DNA of 36,599 nucleotides from Bacilli bacterium (GCA_017405445.1 JAFRAK010000029.1:1-36599), one strand, 5' to 3'; shown: positions 26,071-33,864, counted from the stretch's first letter. The notes: generated by a model not told the origin, from the sequence alone. Numbers and translations are program-made.

Positions 26071-26505
26071 TTATTTATTAAACATATTATTAACTATTTC
26101 TTTCCAATATGTGTAGCAAGCTGCTCCAAATTTAAGATCATTTTCATAGTTTTCACTTATATTTTTCATTTTTTCTTCGGCTAATGGTTTAAAACTATCA
26201 AATACACTATTATCTATTCCTAAAAGATTCCCAAACCCCATATAAATAATCTTGTATTTTTCTGTTTCTTTCTTTTCACTATAATTCTTTAATGCTTCAT
26301 TCCATTTAGGAAATTGAGCATATATATTTCCTTTAAATTCATATATATTTTCTATTCTATAAAATGTAATCTTGTCATTTTTCTTAATTACAAATGAACA
26401 TCCATATATATCTCCCATTCTTCCAGGATATGTTATAAATAAAAGATCATCTTCCTGTAAATTATTTAGTTCTTCTACTGATAATTTTTTTTCTTCTATT
26501 CCCAT
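26071..26505 (-). CDS. Hypothetical cytoplasmic protein
   Basis: About 144 residues, with beta-rich patterns at the N-terminus (DLLFITYPGRMGDIYG, CSFVIKKNDKITFYRI) and a helical, acidic C-terminal third ending in YTYWKEIVNNMFNK. No family recognised. I choose ATG 26505, preceded by GGGAGAGG; the ATG at 26520 lies only about 3 bases from the predicted transcription start (TGTTATAAT at 26530-26538) and so is unlikely. First gene of a short unit with the 25719-26048 gene. Confidence 0.6.
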   Translation of the reverse strand: MGIEEKKLSVEELNNLQEDDLLFITYPGRMGDIYGCSFVIKKNDKITFYRIENIYEFKGNIYAQFPKWNEALKNYSEKKETEKYKIIYMGFGNLLGIDNSVFDSFKPLAEEKMKNISENYENDLKFGAACYTYWKEIVNNMFNK

Positions 26506-26529
26506 CGTAGCCTCTCCCATCTAATTATT

Positions 26530-26538
26530 ATTATAACA
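26530..26538 (-). promoter_or_regulatory. Extended -10 promoter
   Basis: TGTTATAAT on the minus strand directly after the CopA-operon terminator; drives the gene pair at 25719-26505. Confidence 0.55.
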
Positions 26539-26540
26539 TA

Positions 26541-26570
26541 AAAATGATTTAATCTAAGTTAAATCATTTT
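26541..26570 (-). terminator. Terminator of the CopA operon
   Basis: A perfect 12-bp stem (AAAATGATTTAA and complement) around a 6-base loop; the T-tail on the minus strand is short (TTTT then TATG), and the next promoter follows after two bases. Confidence 0.65.
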
Positions 26571-26594
26571 TAGTCTTTATTCATGCTTCCTTTA

Positions 26595-27074
26595 CTATTT
26601 TTCAAATTTAACGGTTATATTTCCATTCCCTAAATTTGTTATATTATCGATGCGACCAATTTTTGTGTAATGATATGATGTATCAAACGATTCATAGAAT
26701 ATTACTAAACAGTTATTGCCAAAAAGCATTACATCACCTTTTTCAATATGTTTAGGATTATATGTGTTTGTAGTTAAAGATTTGTCTAAATATACGTATT
26801 TTTCATTACCATTTAATTCACTCATTATATATTCTTGTGGTAATAAATCAAGAAATTCTTCTACAGTGTTATTTTTTTCTAATTTTAATGTATAGATTAC
26901 ATCATTGATGGTTACTTTTATGTCAGACACTTTTTCATCACTCCTGTTATTATCACTATTCTGAGTAGTAGTATTTTTAATTCTATTATTGTTCCCGCTT
27001 TCATTGTTATAAATGTTTTTGCAACCTGTAAAGAGTAATATACAGCAAATTATCATTAATAATACTTTTTTCAT
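26595..27074 (-). CDS. Cyclophilin-like-fold lipoprotein
   Basis: 159 residues. A signal peptide ends in a lipobox (CILLFTGCK, Cys 18), so the protein is probably anchored outside. An Asn/Ser-rich linker (about 20-50) precedes a domain from about 50 to 155 with IKVTINDVIYTLKLE, EFLDLLPQEYIM, KGDVMLFGNNCLVIFYESF and TKIGRI, which matches my memory of the small cyclophilin-like family (PF18050 type). No isomerase activity is implied. It starts inside the TAATG overlap with the hydrolase gene, making it the third gene of the CopA operon; in many bacteria this family neighbours alpha/beta hydrolases and reductases. Confidence 0.8.
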   Translation of the reverse strand: MKKVLLMIICCILLFTGCKNIYNNESGNNNRIKNTTTQNSDNNRSDEKVSDIKVTINDVIYTLKLEKNNTVEEFLDLLPQEYIMSELNGNEKYVYLDKSLTTNTYNPKHIEKGDVMLFGNNCLVIFYESFDTSYHYTKIGRIDNITNLGNGNITVKFEK

Positions 27075-28063
27075 TACTCTAAATTATCCTTTAAGAATTT
27101 TTCTATTTTATCGAATGGTATTTTATCTTTTTGATCATATAAATCAGTATGAGTAGCATTTGGAATAATAATTAATTCTTTATTTTCTATATATTTAGAA
27201 TCTTTAATCATATTAGCATAAGCATCTTTTCCCATATATAAGGAATGTGCTTTTTCTCCATGAATAATCATTACTGCATTTCTTATTTCATTTGCATAAT
27301 GGAATAATCTTACATTCATCATGGAAGTGCTAGATTGAATGGCCCATCCTCCATTAGAATTTAAACTTCTTTTATGATATCCTCTTGAAGTTTTATAATA
27401 TGCATGATAATCCTGTATGAATTCTGGAGCATTTTCTGGTAAAGGGTCAACTACTCCACCTGCTAGTTCATATCGTCCATTTTTATAATCTTCATTTCTT
27501 TGGTTATTTAAATTTACTCTTTGATTATATCTTGCTTCTTCTGTATCTTGTTCATCAAAATAACCATTTCCTGCAATCCTTGACATATCATACATCGTTG
27601 ATACTATAGTTGCTTTTATTCGGGTATCGATACATGCAGTTTGAAGTGCTATTCCACCCCATCCACAAATACCAATAATTCCTATTTTTTCACTGTTAAC
27701 ATTATCAAGACTAATTAGGTAATCTACTGCTGCTTGAAAATCTTCTACATTAAAATCAAAAGATGTCATATAACGTGGATTACCACTAGATTCACCTGTA
27801 AAAGATGGATCAAATGCTATTGTTAGAAATCCTCTTTCAGCCATCTCTTGCGCATATAATCCACTAGATTGTTCTTTAACAGCTCCATAAGGACCACAGA
27901 CTGCAAGTGCTGGAAGTTTTCCTGTATAATCTTTTGGCTCATATCTATCAGCTACCAATGTAATCCCAAAATGATTTTTATAAGTTACTTTTTTATGATT
28001 AACCTTATTACTTTTAGGAAATACTTTATCCCATTCATTTGTTATATTTAATTCATCTTTCAT
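27074..28063 (-). CDS. Alpha/beta hydrolase, dienelactone-hydrolase/YcjY-like
   Basis: 329 residues, cytoplasmic. The alpha/beta core shows the oxyanion-region strand ALAVCGPYGAVKEQSSG, AFDPSFTGES, the nucleophile-elbow equivalent IGICGWGGIAL, an acidic residue in MIIHGEKAHS and the candidate catalytic His in IPNATHTDLYD. The elbow has no Ser in the GxSxG position: it carries Cys-Gly-Trp-Gly-Gly, leaving Cys as the only possible nucleophile. Its start overlaps the CopA stop by one base (TAATG) and its stop overlaps the lipoprotein start likewise, so three genes are translationally coupled. Substrate unknown. Confidence 0.85.
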   Translation of the reverse strand: MKDELNITNEWDKVFPKSNKVNHKKVTYKNHFGITLVADRYEPKDYTGKLPALAVCGPYGAVKEQSSGLYAQEMAERGFLTIAFDPSFTGESSGNPRYMTSFDFNVEDFQAAVDYLISLDNVNSEKIGIIGICGWGGIALQTACIDTRIKATIVSTMYDMSRIAGNGYFDEQDTEEARYNQRVNLNNQRNEDYKNGRYELAGGVVDPLPENAPEFIQDYHAYYKTSRGYHKRSLNSNGGWAIQSSTSMMNVRLFHYANEIRNAVMIIHGEKAHSLYMGKDAYANMIKDSKYIENKELIIIPNATHTDLYDQKDKIPFDKIEKFLKDNLE

Positions 28064-30249
28064 TATTTATCTCTCCTTAATCTTAAAGAATTTAGTACAA
28101 CACATAAACTACTTAGTGTCATCGAAATACTTGCTACCATTGGTGTTATTGTTATTCCTAATGGTTTTAATAATCCTATAGCGATTGGAATCATTAAAAT
28201 ATTATAGATAAATGCCCAAAACAAGTTTTCTTTTATTATTCTTATTGTTTTCTTACTAATATTTAATAAAGTAATTATTTTAGACAAATCATCTTGTATT
28301 AAAATTACATCTGCTGAATCTCCTGCTATGTCAGTTCCCCCATTCATTGATACACCTATAGTTGAGGCAGCAAGAGATGGAGCGTCATTTATTCCGTCGC
28401 CTATCATCATTACTTTATGATTAGCAGTTAATAAATCTTTTATGACTTTGCTTTTTTCTTTTGGAAGTACATTAGCAATTACATTATCAATATCTAATTC
28501 TTTCGCAATTAATTTAGCAGTTACTTCATTATCTCCTGATAACATAATTACTTCTTTTCCAATAATCTTTAAATCTTTAATTACACTTTTAGCATTATCT
28601 CTAATAATATCTTTTACTCCTATTAAAGCAATTATATTCTTATTTTCTATTACATAAATAATACTATTTCCATTTTCTAGTAATTCTTTTTCATCTTTTT
28701 CTTTACTATTTTTAATATTCAATTTTTTAAATAACTTATTATTACCAATATATAGTTCTTTTTTATTAATTATTCCATATAATCCTATTCCTTCTATGTT
28801 TTTAAAATTATCTGCTTTTATTTTTGAATCATAATATTCTTTAAATGCATGAGCAATTGGATGAGTAGAATTGTTTTCTATGCTAGATACTATATTTAAT
28901 AGTTCGTTATCTTTATATTTCGAATAATTATACATTTTAGAAATTTTTAATGTACCATTTGTTAGTGTTCCTGTTTTGTCAAAAACTATTGTATCTACTC
29001 TATTTGCATTTTCAAGTATTTCACTTGTCTTTATTAATATTCCTTCTTTTGCACTTCTTCCGGCACTAACTACTATAGCAAGTGGAGTTGCGAGTCCAAG
29101 AGCACAAGGACAGGCTACTACTAATACTGTTACAAAAGATATTATACTTTCATTCAATGTTTTACCTAGTATCAAGTAAAAAATTAACGTAAGAATAGCA
29201 ATTATAAAAATACTAGGAACAAATACTCCTGATACTTTATCAGCTAATTTTTGTATAGGAGCTTTAGTACTTGTAGATTCTACTACTAATCTAACTATTT
29301 CTGATATTGTTGAATCTGGTCCAATACGTTCTGCTTTATATTCAATATAACCATCTAAGTTAATTGATCCTGCAATAACTTTATCATTTTTACATTTTTT
29401 AGAAGGAATTGATTCTCCTGTAATGAATGTTTCATCTAAGTGAGTTTCACCATCTACAATTACTCCATCTACTGCTACTTTCATTCCAGGTTTACAAATT
29501 AAAATATCTCCTTTTTTAACTTCATCTATTGTTACTTCTTTTTCTCCTGATTTCGTTTTTATAATTGCACTTTGTGGTGTAATTTGAACTAATTTTTTTA
29601 TCGCTTCTTTTGTTTTTTCTTTAGCATTTTGATCGATATACCTTCCTAATTTTATAAAATAGATAATCATTGCAGAACTTTCAAAATATAATTGTTCTAC
29701 TAGATTATTGTTCCCAAGAATGATTAAAATTAAATTAACTAAACTATATATAAAACTTGTAAGTACTCCTATAGTTACTAAAGAATCCATATTAGGAGAT
29801 TTATGTATTAATTTATTAATTCCACTTTTTATAATATCAAATCCAAATATAATAAATGGGATGGTAAGTATAAGTAAAGAAACACCATAATTGATTGGAT
29901 GTTTAACCATATGCAAAAATGGTATTATAGGAAGTCTTATCATGTGAGACATAGATATATACATCAATAATACAACTACAAAGGCTAAAATAATTAAATA
30001 ATACTTCGTATTATCTTTTTTTTCCTCTATTTCTTCATTATATACACCTAAACTTTTATAACCAGATTCTTCAACAAATCTTTCTAAATCTTCTGTACTT
30101 ACTTTTTCATCATCATATTCAATAAGTGCTTGTGCCATAACTAGATTAACTGATGCATTTACTCCATCTTGTTTATTTAGATACTTTTCTACTCTGTTTT
30201 GACAAGCACTACAACTCATACCATCAATTTTCAATATTACTTTTTTCAT
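28063..30249 (-). CDS. copA: Copper-exporting P1B-type ATPase
   Basis: 728 residues. One N-terminal heavy-metal domain with GMSCSACQNR (Cys 13, Cys 16); eight membrane helices; the actuator loop with TGES; the intramembrane metal site ACPCALGLATP; the phosphorylation site FDKTGTLTNG; the P1B-specific His-Pro in NSTHPIAH; and the hinge MIGDGINDAPSL. Membrane residues near the C-terminus (NILMIPIAIGLL; MVASISMTLSS) match Cu(I) ATPases. It exports Cu+ using ATP. Ribosome site AAGGTGG. No CsoR or CopY gene is adjacent, and the coupled downstream genes (hydrolase, lipoprotein) are unusual companions. Confidence 0.93.
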   Translation of the reverse strand: MKKVILKIDGMSCSACQNRVEKYLNKQDGVNASVNLVMAQALIEYDDEKVSTEDLERFVEESGYKSLGVYNEEIEEKKDNTKYYLIILAFVVVLLMYISMSHMIRLPIIPFLHMVKHPINYGVSLLILTIPFIIFGFDIIKSGINKLIHKSPNMDSLVTIGVLTSFIYSLVNLILIILGNNNLVEQLYFESSAMIIYFIKLGRYIDQNAKEKTKEAIKKLVQITPQSAIIKTKSGEKEVTIDEVKKGDILICKPGMKVAVDGVIVDGETHLDETFITGESIPSKKCKNDKVIAGSINLDGYIEYKAERIGPDSTISEIVRLVVESTSTKAPIQKLADKVSGVFVPSIFIIAILTLIFYLILGKTLNESIISFVTVLVVACPCALGLATPLAIVVSAGRSAKEGILIKTSEILENANRVDTIVFDKTGTLTNGTLKISKMYNYSKYKDNELLNIVSSIENNSTHPIAHAFKEYYDSKIKADNFKNIEGIGLYGIINKKELYIGNNKLFKKLNIKNSKEKDEKELLENGNSIIYVIENKNIIALIGVKDIIRDNAKSVIKDLKIIGKEVIMLSGDNEVTAKLIAKELDIDNVIANVLPKEKSKVIKDLLTANHKVMMIGDGINDAPSLAASTIGVSMNGGTDIAGDSADVILIQDDLSKIITLLNISKKTIRIIKENLFWAFIYNILMIPIAIGLLKPLGITITPMVASISMTLSSLCVVLNSLRLRRDK

Positions 30250-30339
30250 TATTTTCCACCTTCAAAATGCTTTTCTTGATTGCCACTTTTACTACAATTA
30301 TGTTATAAATAGGCACTACTAAAATAATTTATTTATCAC

Positions 30340-31266
30340 TTAATTCTTACTAACCAATATATTCATTTTACTTAATATTTTTTTATTAAAAAATAAAAAT
30401 ATTAATAAAATCAACGCAACTATTTTTACTAAATACCAAATAATACCTGATTTATCCATAGTTGCTCCTTCTTCATAGTAATCTTGAGGATTATTTTCAT
30501 TATATTTAATTTTTATTTCTTGTTGGGGCGTTTCATTTTTTGAAATACTGATAATTATTTCTTGTTGTTTTCCATTTTTATCAGTAAATCTATATATACA
30601 ATCATCAAATACAGTACTTTCTCCATCAGTCTTTCTCTCAACAAACATTGCTGTTGTTTCTAGATAGTTCTTTGACTCAATTGTCTGTTTAACAATTACC
30701 GTTTCAATTAATATAAAGAATAATAGAATAATAATAATTATTCCTATTATTACTCTTTTATAGATTAACTGCGCTTTTCCTATTATTCCAACAATCTTTT
30801 CAGCATTTTCTTGCTCAAATTGGTGCTGTCCTTCTATATCCCTTTCTTGTATTTGATTAAATTCTTCTGGTGTATTAGATGGCTTTTTTATAATGAAAAA
30901 ATAAACTATTATAGCTGTTACAATCAAACAAATTATTCCAGCAACATTGCCTGTTGATTTTTCATATTCAGTCTTACATTTTGTTGGATTTGTTGAATCA
31001 TAATATACTGTATTTTTGCTTTCACTAGGATAAAAACTACTACCAATTTTTGTTCTGCATTCGTATTCTTTTCCGTTTACTTTAAAATAATATATTGGTT
31101 TATATGTAGTACCATCATCACTATCGTAATTCTCATTGGGATCTATTCTATAGGCCTTTGCTTGACTATCATAATCATTAATATTTCTCGCAAAAAAAGT
31201 AAAATATACACCTAAACCACCAAATACTGCAATACAAATATAAATTATAATATTATTTTTCTTCAT
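30340..31266 (-). CDS. DUF3592-like membrane protein with two repeats
   Basis: 308 residues. Membrane helices lie near residues 7-25, 108-128, 170-195 and 280-298. Two extracytoplasmic beta domains follow the first and third helices and share a pattern: Y-x-F-x-(V/D)-(N/K)-G-K near the middle and a Y-(Y/N)-(D/E)-x-x-(N/T)-P-x near the end (VYYDSTNP and KYNENNPQ). This fits the DUF3592 family, whose function is not known. Ribosome site AAGGTGG overlaps the 3' repeat element that follows the flavin-reductase stop. It is probably co-transcribed with 31298-31849, 31 bases upstream. Confidence 0.75.
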   Translation of the reverse strand: MKKNNIIIYICIAVFGGLGVYFTFFARNINDYDSQAKAYRIDPNENYDSDDGTTYKPIYYFKVNGKEYECRTKIGSSFYPSESKNTVYYDSTNPTKCKTEYEKSTGNVAGIICLIVTAIIVYFFIIKKPSNTPEEFNQIQERDIEGQHQFEQENAEKIVGIIGKAQLIYKRVIIGIIIIILLFFILIETVIVKQTIESKNYLETTAMFVERKTDGESTVFDDCIYRFTDKNGKQQEIIISISKNETPQQEIKIKYNENNPQDYYEEGATMDKSGIIWYLVKIVALILLIFLFFNKKILSKMNILVSKN

Positions 31267-31280
31267 TTTTTACCACCTTT

Positions 31281-31305
31281 ATATCTTAATCTTCCGATTA
31301 TTTTA
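31281..31305 (-). repeat. 3'-end repeat copy A (25 bases)
   Basis: Contains GGAAGATTAAGATAT on the minus strand; all 25 bases are identical to 34016-34040. It supplies the TAA stop of the flavin-reductase gene and runs into the ribosome site of the next gene. TAATC/GATTA around GGAA can form a GNRA-capped hairpin. Confidence 0.85.
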
Positions 31306-31849
31306 ACTTAAGTCCATCTTTAAAAGCATTCCCTACTCTTTCTTCAACTTTATAGTATCCATGAGTATATGGATCAAAAGCTATTGCAGATACTTTAGTA
31401 ATATCTACATTATCACCATTCATTACACTTTCTAATGCAGTAGTATTAATTACTTTACCTAAAACTCCATAATCATTATATTCTATAAATTCACATTCTA
31501 AACATAGTGGAAATTCATTTATGATTGGTGCATCTACATGTTCTGATTTTGTAGTAGTTAGTCCGCTCTTTTCAAATTTATTTGGTGTATTATTTCCAGA
31601 TACAACTCCAAAGTAATCAGCTTCTTTAACATGTTTACTATCAGCAATACTTACTGTAAATGCTTTCCTCTTCTTGATATTTTTTACTGTTTTATGAGAT
31701 TCAGTTAGATTTAATATCACTTGATCTCTTTCATACATTGTCCCCCATGCAGCATTCATTACATTAACTGTACCATCTTCATTATATGTTGCAATCATTA
31801 ATACTGGCATAGGAAAAATTCCTTCTGTTGTCTTTATATTTTTTCTCAT
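31298..31849 (-). CDS. Flavin reductase-like FMN-binding protein
   Basis: About 183 residues, the split-barrel FMN-binding fold. Visible: MPVLMIATYNEDGTVNVMNAAWG at the N-terminus (FMN-phosphate side), DQVILNLTESHKTVKNIKKRKAFTVSI and the KEADYFGVVSGNN loop, then LECEFIEYNDYG and VEERVGNAFKDGLKLK. Likely an NAD(P)H:flavin oxidoreductase or flavoredoxin-type protein. I place the start at ATG 31849 with GGAGG upstream and an extended -10 at 31869-31877; the frame is open to 32023 only because it runs back into a decayed upstream gene. The stop codon lies in repeat copy A. Confidence 0.9.
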   Translation of the reverse strand: MRKNIKTTEGIFPMPVLMIATYNEDGTVNVMNAAWGTMYERDQVILNLTESHKTVKNIKKRKAFTVSIADSKHVKEADYFGVVSGNNTPNKFEKSGLTTTKSEHVDAPIINEFPLCLECEFIEYNDYGVLGKVINTTALESVMNGDNVDITKVSAIAFDPYTHGYYKVEERVGNAFKDGLKLK

Positions 31850-31868
31850 TTTTTCATCCTCCAAAAGA

Positions 31869-31877
31869 ATTATAACA
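31869..31877 (-). promoter_or_regulatory. Extended -10 promoter of the flavin-reductase gene
   Basis: TGTTATAAT on the minus strand, one base after the T-tract of the terminator at 31879-31902. The predicted start near 31862 leaves a leader of about 13 nt that contains the GGAGG site. Confidence 0.6.
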
Positions 31878-31878
31878 C

Positions 31879-31902
31879 AAAAAAGAGAATTTTTACATTC
31901 TC
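31879..31902 (-). terminator. Terminator inside the decayed gene's tail
   Basis: GAGAAT/ATTCTC stem, 6-base loop, six T on the minus strand. Nearly the same as the one at 33255-33280, including the flanking TTAGG on one side and GTGTTATAATT on the other. Confidence 0.75.
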
Positions 31903-31903
31903 C

Positions 31904-32147
31904 TAACATCTTAATAGTGTAATTACCTGTTATTGATTGTTCCAGATCATATTCAAAACTTAATATTGCTAAATCGTCTGATTTCTCTTGTATTTCATTA
32001 AATACTCTGTTTTTGCATTTTTTTCATTTATAATCAAAAAACCTTTTATCCCTACAAAAAAAGAAGTAACTATTACAATAACAGATAGTATTATAAGTAT
32101 TGTTTTTTGGTTTTCATTACATCTTTCCTCTTTTATAAAAATATTCC
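31904..32147 (-). pseudogene. Frameshifted small membrane-protein gene
   Basis: There is no intact gene from 31850 to 32208. On the minus strand one frame encodes a charged start (KEERCNENQKT) then a membrane helix (ILIILSVIVIVTSFFVG) and IINEKNAKTE, ending at TAG (31969-31971). A second frame, open from 32023, continues with VFNEIQEKSDDLAIL, SFEYDLEQSITGNYTI and then runs through the terminator into the flavin-reductase frame. Joined near position 32005 they make one plausible protein with a single helix and an outside domain, so a frameshift has broken the gene. No clear start codon or ribosome site remains. Confidence 0.55.
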
Positions 32148-32186
32148 ATACAAAAACGGATTTTTACATCTATTTTAAAGTATAGA

Positions 32187-32201
32187 ATATCTTAATCTTC
32201 C
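32187..32201 (-). repeat. 3'-end repeat copy B
   Basis: GGAAGATTAAGATAT on the minus strand, 8 bases after the TAA stop of the YjbR-EVE gene. Confidence 0.85.
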
Positions 32202-32208
32202 TATTCTT

Positions 32209-33225
32209 TTAGTTTAGTTTTTCACTTACTTCTTTTGTGATTTTTCTAGGACCTCTTATTGCTTTTATTCCTAATTTATTTAAATATTCAAAAGTATAAT
32301 TCTTGTTTTCTAACCTCTTTAATAATTTTATTTTCATAACATGACTCATTGAGACATTTTTATCTTTATATTCATATGGTATATTAACTTCTTTAGCTTT
32401 ACATTTATACATTATTTTAGAGTATGGATCTGCTACATATAAATAAATTATATCATTAGAATGAACATCACTTGATTGTTTCCAAATAATTTCATCTGTA
32501 TCATTAAAACAATTAATAACATCATAATATTTTGGATTTGCAGGAACTATCCATTCTTCAGGCTTATTTACTAGATCATAAGAATCATTAATTAAGGATA
32601 TTATTACTTCATCCTTTAAAGTGTCATTCAATATAATTGAAACCCAATCAGTTTTATTCATGTGATATGCTTTATAAAAACCTTTTTGTTTTAATAATTC
32701 TTGAATCTTGTTTTCATCTAATTTAACATTAATAATTTCTACTTCACCAGTACCATTATCTAATTTAGATAAATCTAAATTCATTATTATTCCATACCAT
32801 TTATTATTATCTTCATTTCTATAAACTCCATATCCTGGAAATTTTTTCCATAAGAATTCAGGTTCATTGTTATACTTTTCTTTAATATATTTATTAATCC
32901 TATTTGCTTGATTTGAAATAAAGTAATTTGTTTCACAACAATTCTTTCTTATATCCTCTAAAATTGATTTATATAATTCTCTAACTTTATTTATAAATTC
33001 ACCAGACATTTCAGTCCTAATATTTGTATACTCTTCACCAAGTTGCAAATCAATTACTTTACCACTAATAATACCTTTATTATCGATTGTAATAATTGCT
33101 TTAAAATCATTATTTAAAAATTGTTTTTCAAAAACATAATTATCTTTATTCTTTTTAAATCCATATTTTTCTAATTCTTTAAAATTAACATTGGTTCTTT
33201 TAAAAACTTCATTCTCTATATTCAA
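32209..33225 (-). CDS. YjbR/MmcQ domain fused to a C-terminal EVE (PUA-like) domain
   Basis: About 338 residues. Residues 1-95 are an extra N-terminal part (FKRTNVNFKELEKYGF); about 105-225 is a YjbR/MmcQ cytidine-like DNA-binding-fold domain (FLWKKFPGYGVYRNEDNNKW, IQELLKQKGFYKAYHMNK, SLINDSYDLV); about 230-330 is an EVE-type domain (EWIVPANPKYYDVI, WKQSSDVHSNDIIYLYVA, IMYKCKAKEVNIPY, LLKRLENKNYTFEYL). EVE domains read modified bases, so a nucleic-acid modification or defence role is possible. I prefer TTG 33225 as start, 5 bases after AGGTGAT; the GTG at 33234 lies within that site. It has its own extended -10 promoter and ends at repeat copy B. Confidence 0.85.
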   Translation of the reverse strand: MNIENEVFKRTNVNFKELEKYGFKKNKDNYVFEKQFLNNDFKAIITIDNKGIISGKVIDLQLGEEYTNIRTEMSGEFINKVRELYKSILEDIRKNCCETNYFISNQANRINKYIKEKYNNEPEFLWKKFPGYGVYRNEDNNKWYGIIMNLDLSKLDNGTGEVEIINVKLDENKIQELLKQKGFYKAYHMNKTDWVSIILNDTLKDEVIISLINDSYDLVNKPEEWIVPANPKYYDVINCFNDTDEIIWKQSSDVHSNDIIYLYVADPYSKIMYKCKAKEVNIPYEYKDKNVSMSHVMKIKLLKRLENKNYTFEYLNKLGIKAIRGPRKITKEVSEKLN

Positions 33226-33243
33226 AGTAATCACCTATAAGTA

Positions 33244-33252
33244 ATTATAACA
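33244..33252 (-). promoter_or_regulatory. Extended -10 promoter of the YjbR-EVE gene
   Basis: TGTTATAAT on the minus strand, two bases after a terminator T-tract and about 18 bases before the preferred TTG start. Confidence 0.6.
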
Positions 33253-33254
33253 CG

Positions 33255-33280
33255 AAAAAAGAGAATTATTTTACATTCTC
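33255..33280 (-). terminator. Second terminator between hsp20 and the YjbR-EVE gene
   Basis: GAGAAT/ATTCTC stem with an 8-base loop and six T. It lies directly after repeat copy C and after the separate hsp20 terminator, so it has no gene of its own. Confidence 0.7.
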
Positions 33281-33283
33281 CTA

Positions 33284-33298
33284 ATATCTTAATCTTCC
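33284..33298 (-). repeat. 3'-end repeat copy C
   Basis: GGAAGATTAAGATAT on the minus strand. Unlike the other copies it follows a terminator, not a stop codon; it is joined to TTAGGAGAATGTAAAA and the GAGAAT hairpin, and this longer version is partly shared with 31885-31912. Confidence 0.85.
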
Positions 33299-33312
33299 AA
33301 CTATCTTTTTAT

Positions 33313-33343
33313 AAAAAACAAAAGGATTAAACCAATCCTTTTG
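33313..33343 (-). terminator. Terminator of hsp20
   Basis: CAAAAGGATT pairs with AATCCTTTTG around a 5-base loop and is followed by TTTTTT on the minus strand, 8 bases after the stop. Confidence 0.85.
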
Positions 33344-33350
33344 CAATTCA

Positions 33351-33773
33351 TTATTTGATTTCGATATACTTTTTATTTTTGATTTGTTTGTTTTCTTTTT
33401 TAGGAACTTCAATCTTTAATGTTCCATCTTCAAATTTAGCTTTGATATCTTCTTCTGTAACTTCATCTCCAACATAGAAACTACGGGATGCTTCACCATA
33501 ATATCTTTCACGTCTAATATACTTACCATGTTTATCCTTTTCATTATTTTTACTTTCTTGTTTAGCATGAATTGTTAAATATCCATCTTCTAAACTTATT
33601 TTAACATTTTCTTTCTTCATTCCTGGTAAATCAATGGCAAGTTCATAGTTATTATCCTTTTCCTCAATATCTGTTCTCATCATCTTGTTGTCATTTTTGG
33701 GCATAAAGAATGAATCATCAAAGATATCATCAAACAAATCAAAATTTCTTCTTGGTACTAACATCATATTCAT
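33351..33773 (-). CDS. Hsp20 / alpha-crystallin small heat-shock protein
   Basis: 140 residues, the usual length. The N-terminal arm is short (VPRRNFDLFDDIFDDSFF). The alpha-crystallin domain spans about 35-130: DIEEKDNNYELAIDLPGMKKENVKISLEDGYLTI, the variable loop with YIRRERYYGEASRSFYV, and AKFEDGTLKIEVPK, the conserved A-x-x-x-(D/N)-G-x-L motif. The C-terminal extension ends KNKKYIEIK, with IEI as the I-x-I anchor that docks between dimers. It holds unfolding proteins. The start is ATG 33773 after AGGAAAGGAAG; a TTG three bases upstream is less likely. Expression is probably controlled by HrcA through a CIRCE-type operator overlapping its -35. Confidence 0.94.
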   Translation of the reverse strand: MNMMLVPRRNFDLFDDIFDDSFFMPKNDNKMMRTDIEEKDNNYELAIDLPGMKKENVKISLEDGYLTIHAKQESKNNEKDKHGKYIRRERYYGEASRSFYVGDEVTEEDIKAKFEDGTLKIEVPKKENKQIKNKKYIEIK

Positions 33774-33843
33774 CAACTTCCTTTCCTAAATGTGTTGAGC
33801 CATTTGAGGTAAGCACATATCAAATATATAATTTTAATACCAT

Positions 33844-33864
33844 AGTGAGTATCTTTTTCTCACT
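33844..33864 (-). promoter_or_regulatory. Hairpin at the 5' end of the hsp20 leader
   Basis: AGTGAG/CTCACT stem with a 9-base loop, within 5 bases of the predicted transcription start. It probably protects the long (about 95 nt) leader from 5'-end decay. It does not pair with the ribosome site, so I do not call it a thermosensor. Confidence 0.45.

Noticed and set aside
33777-33843. RNA thermosensor in the hsp20 leader
   Set aside because: I see no convincing pairing to the AGGAAAGGAAG site; the CIRCE operator explains heat control.
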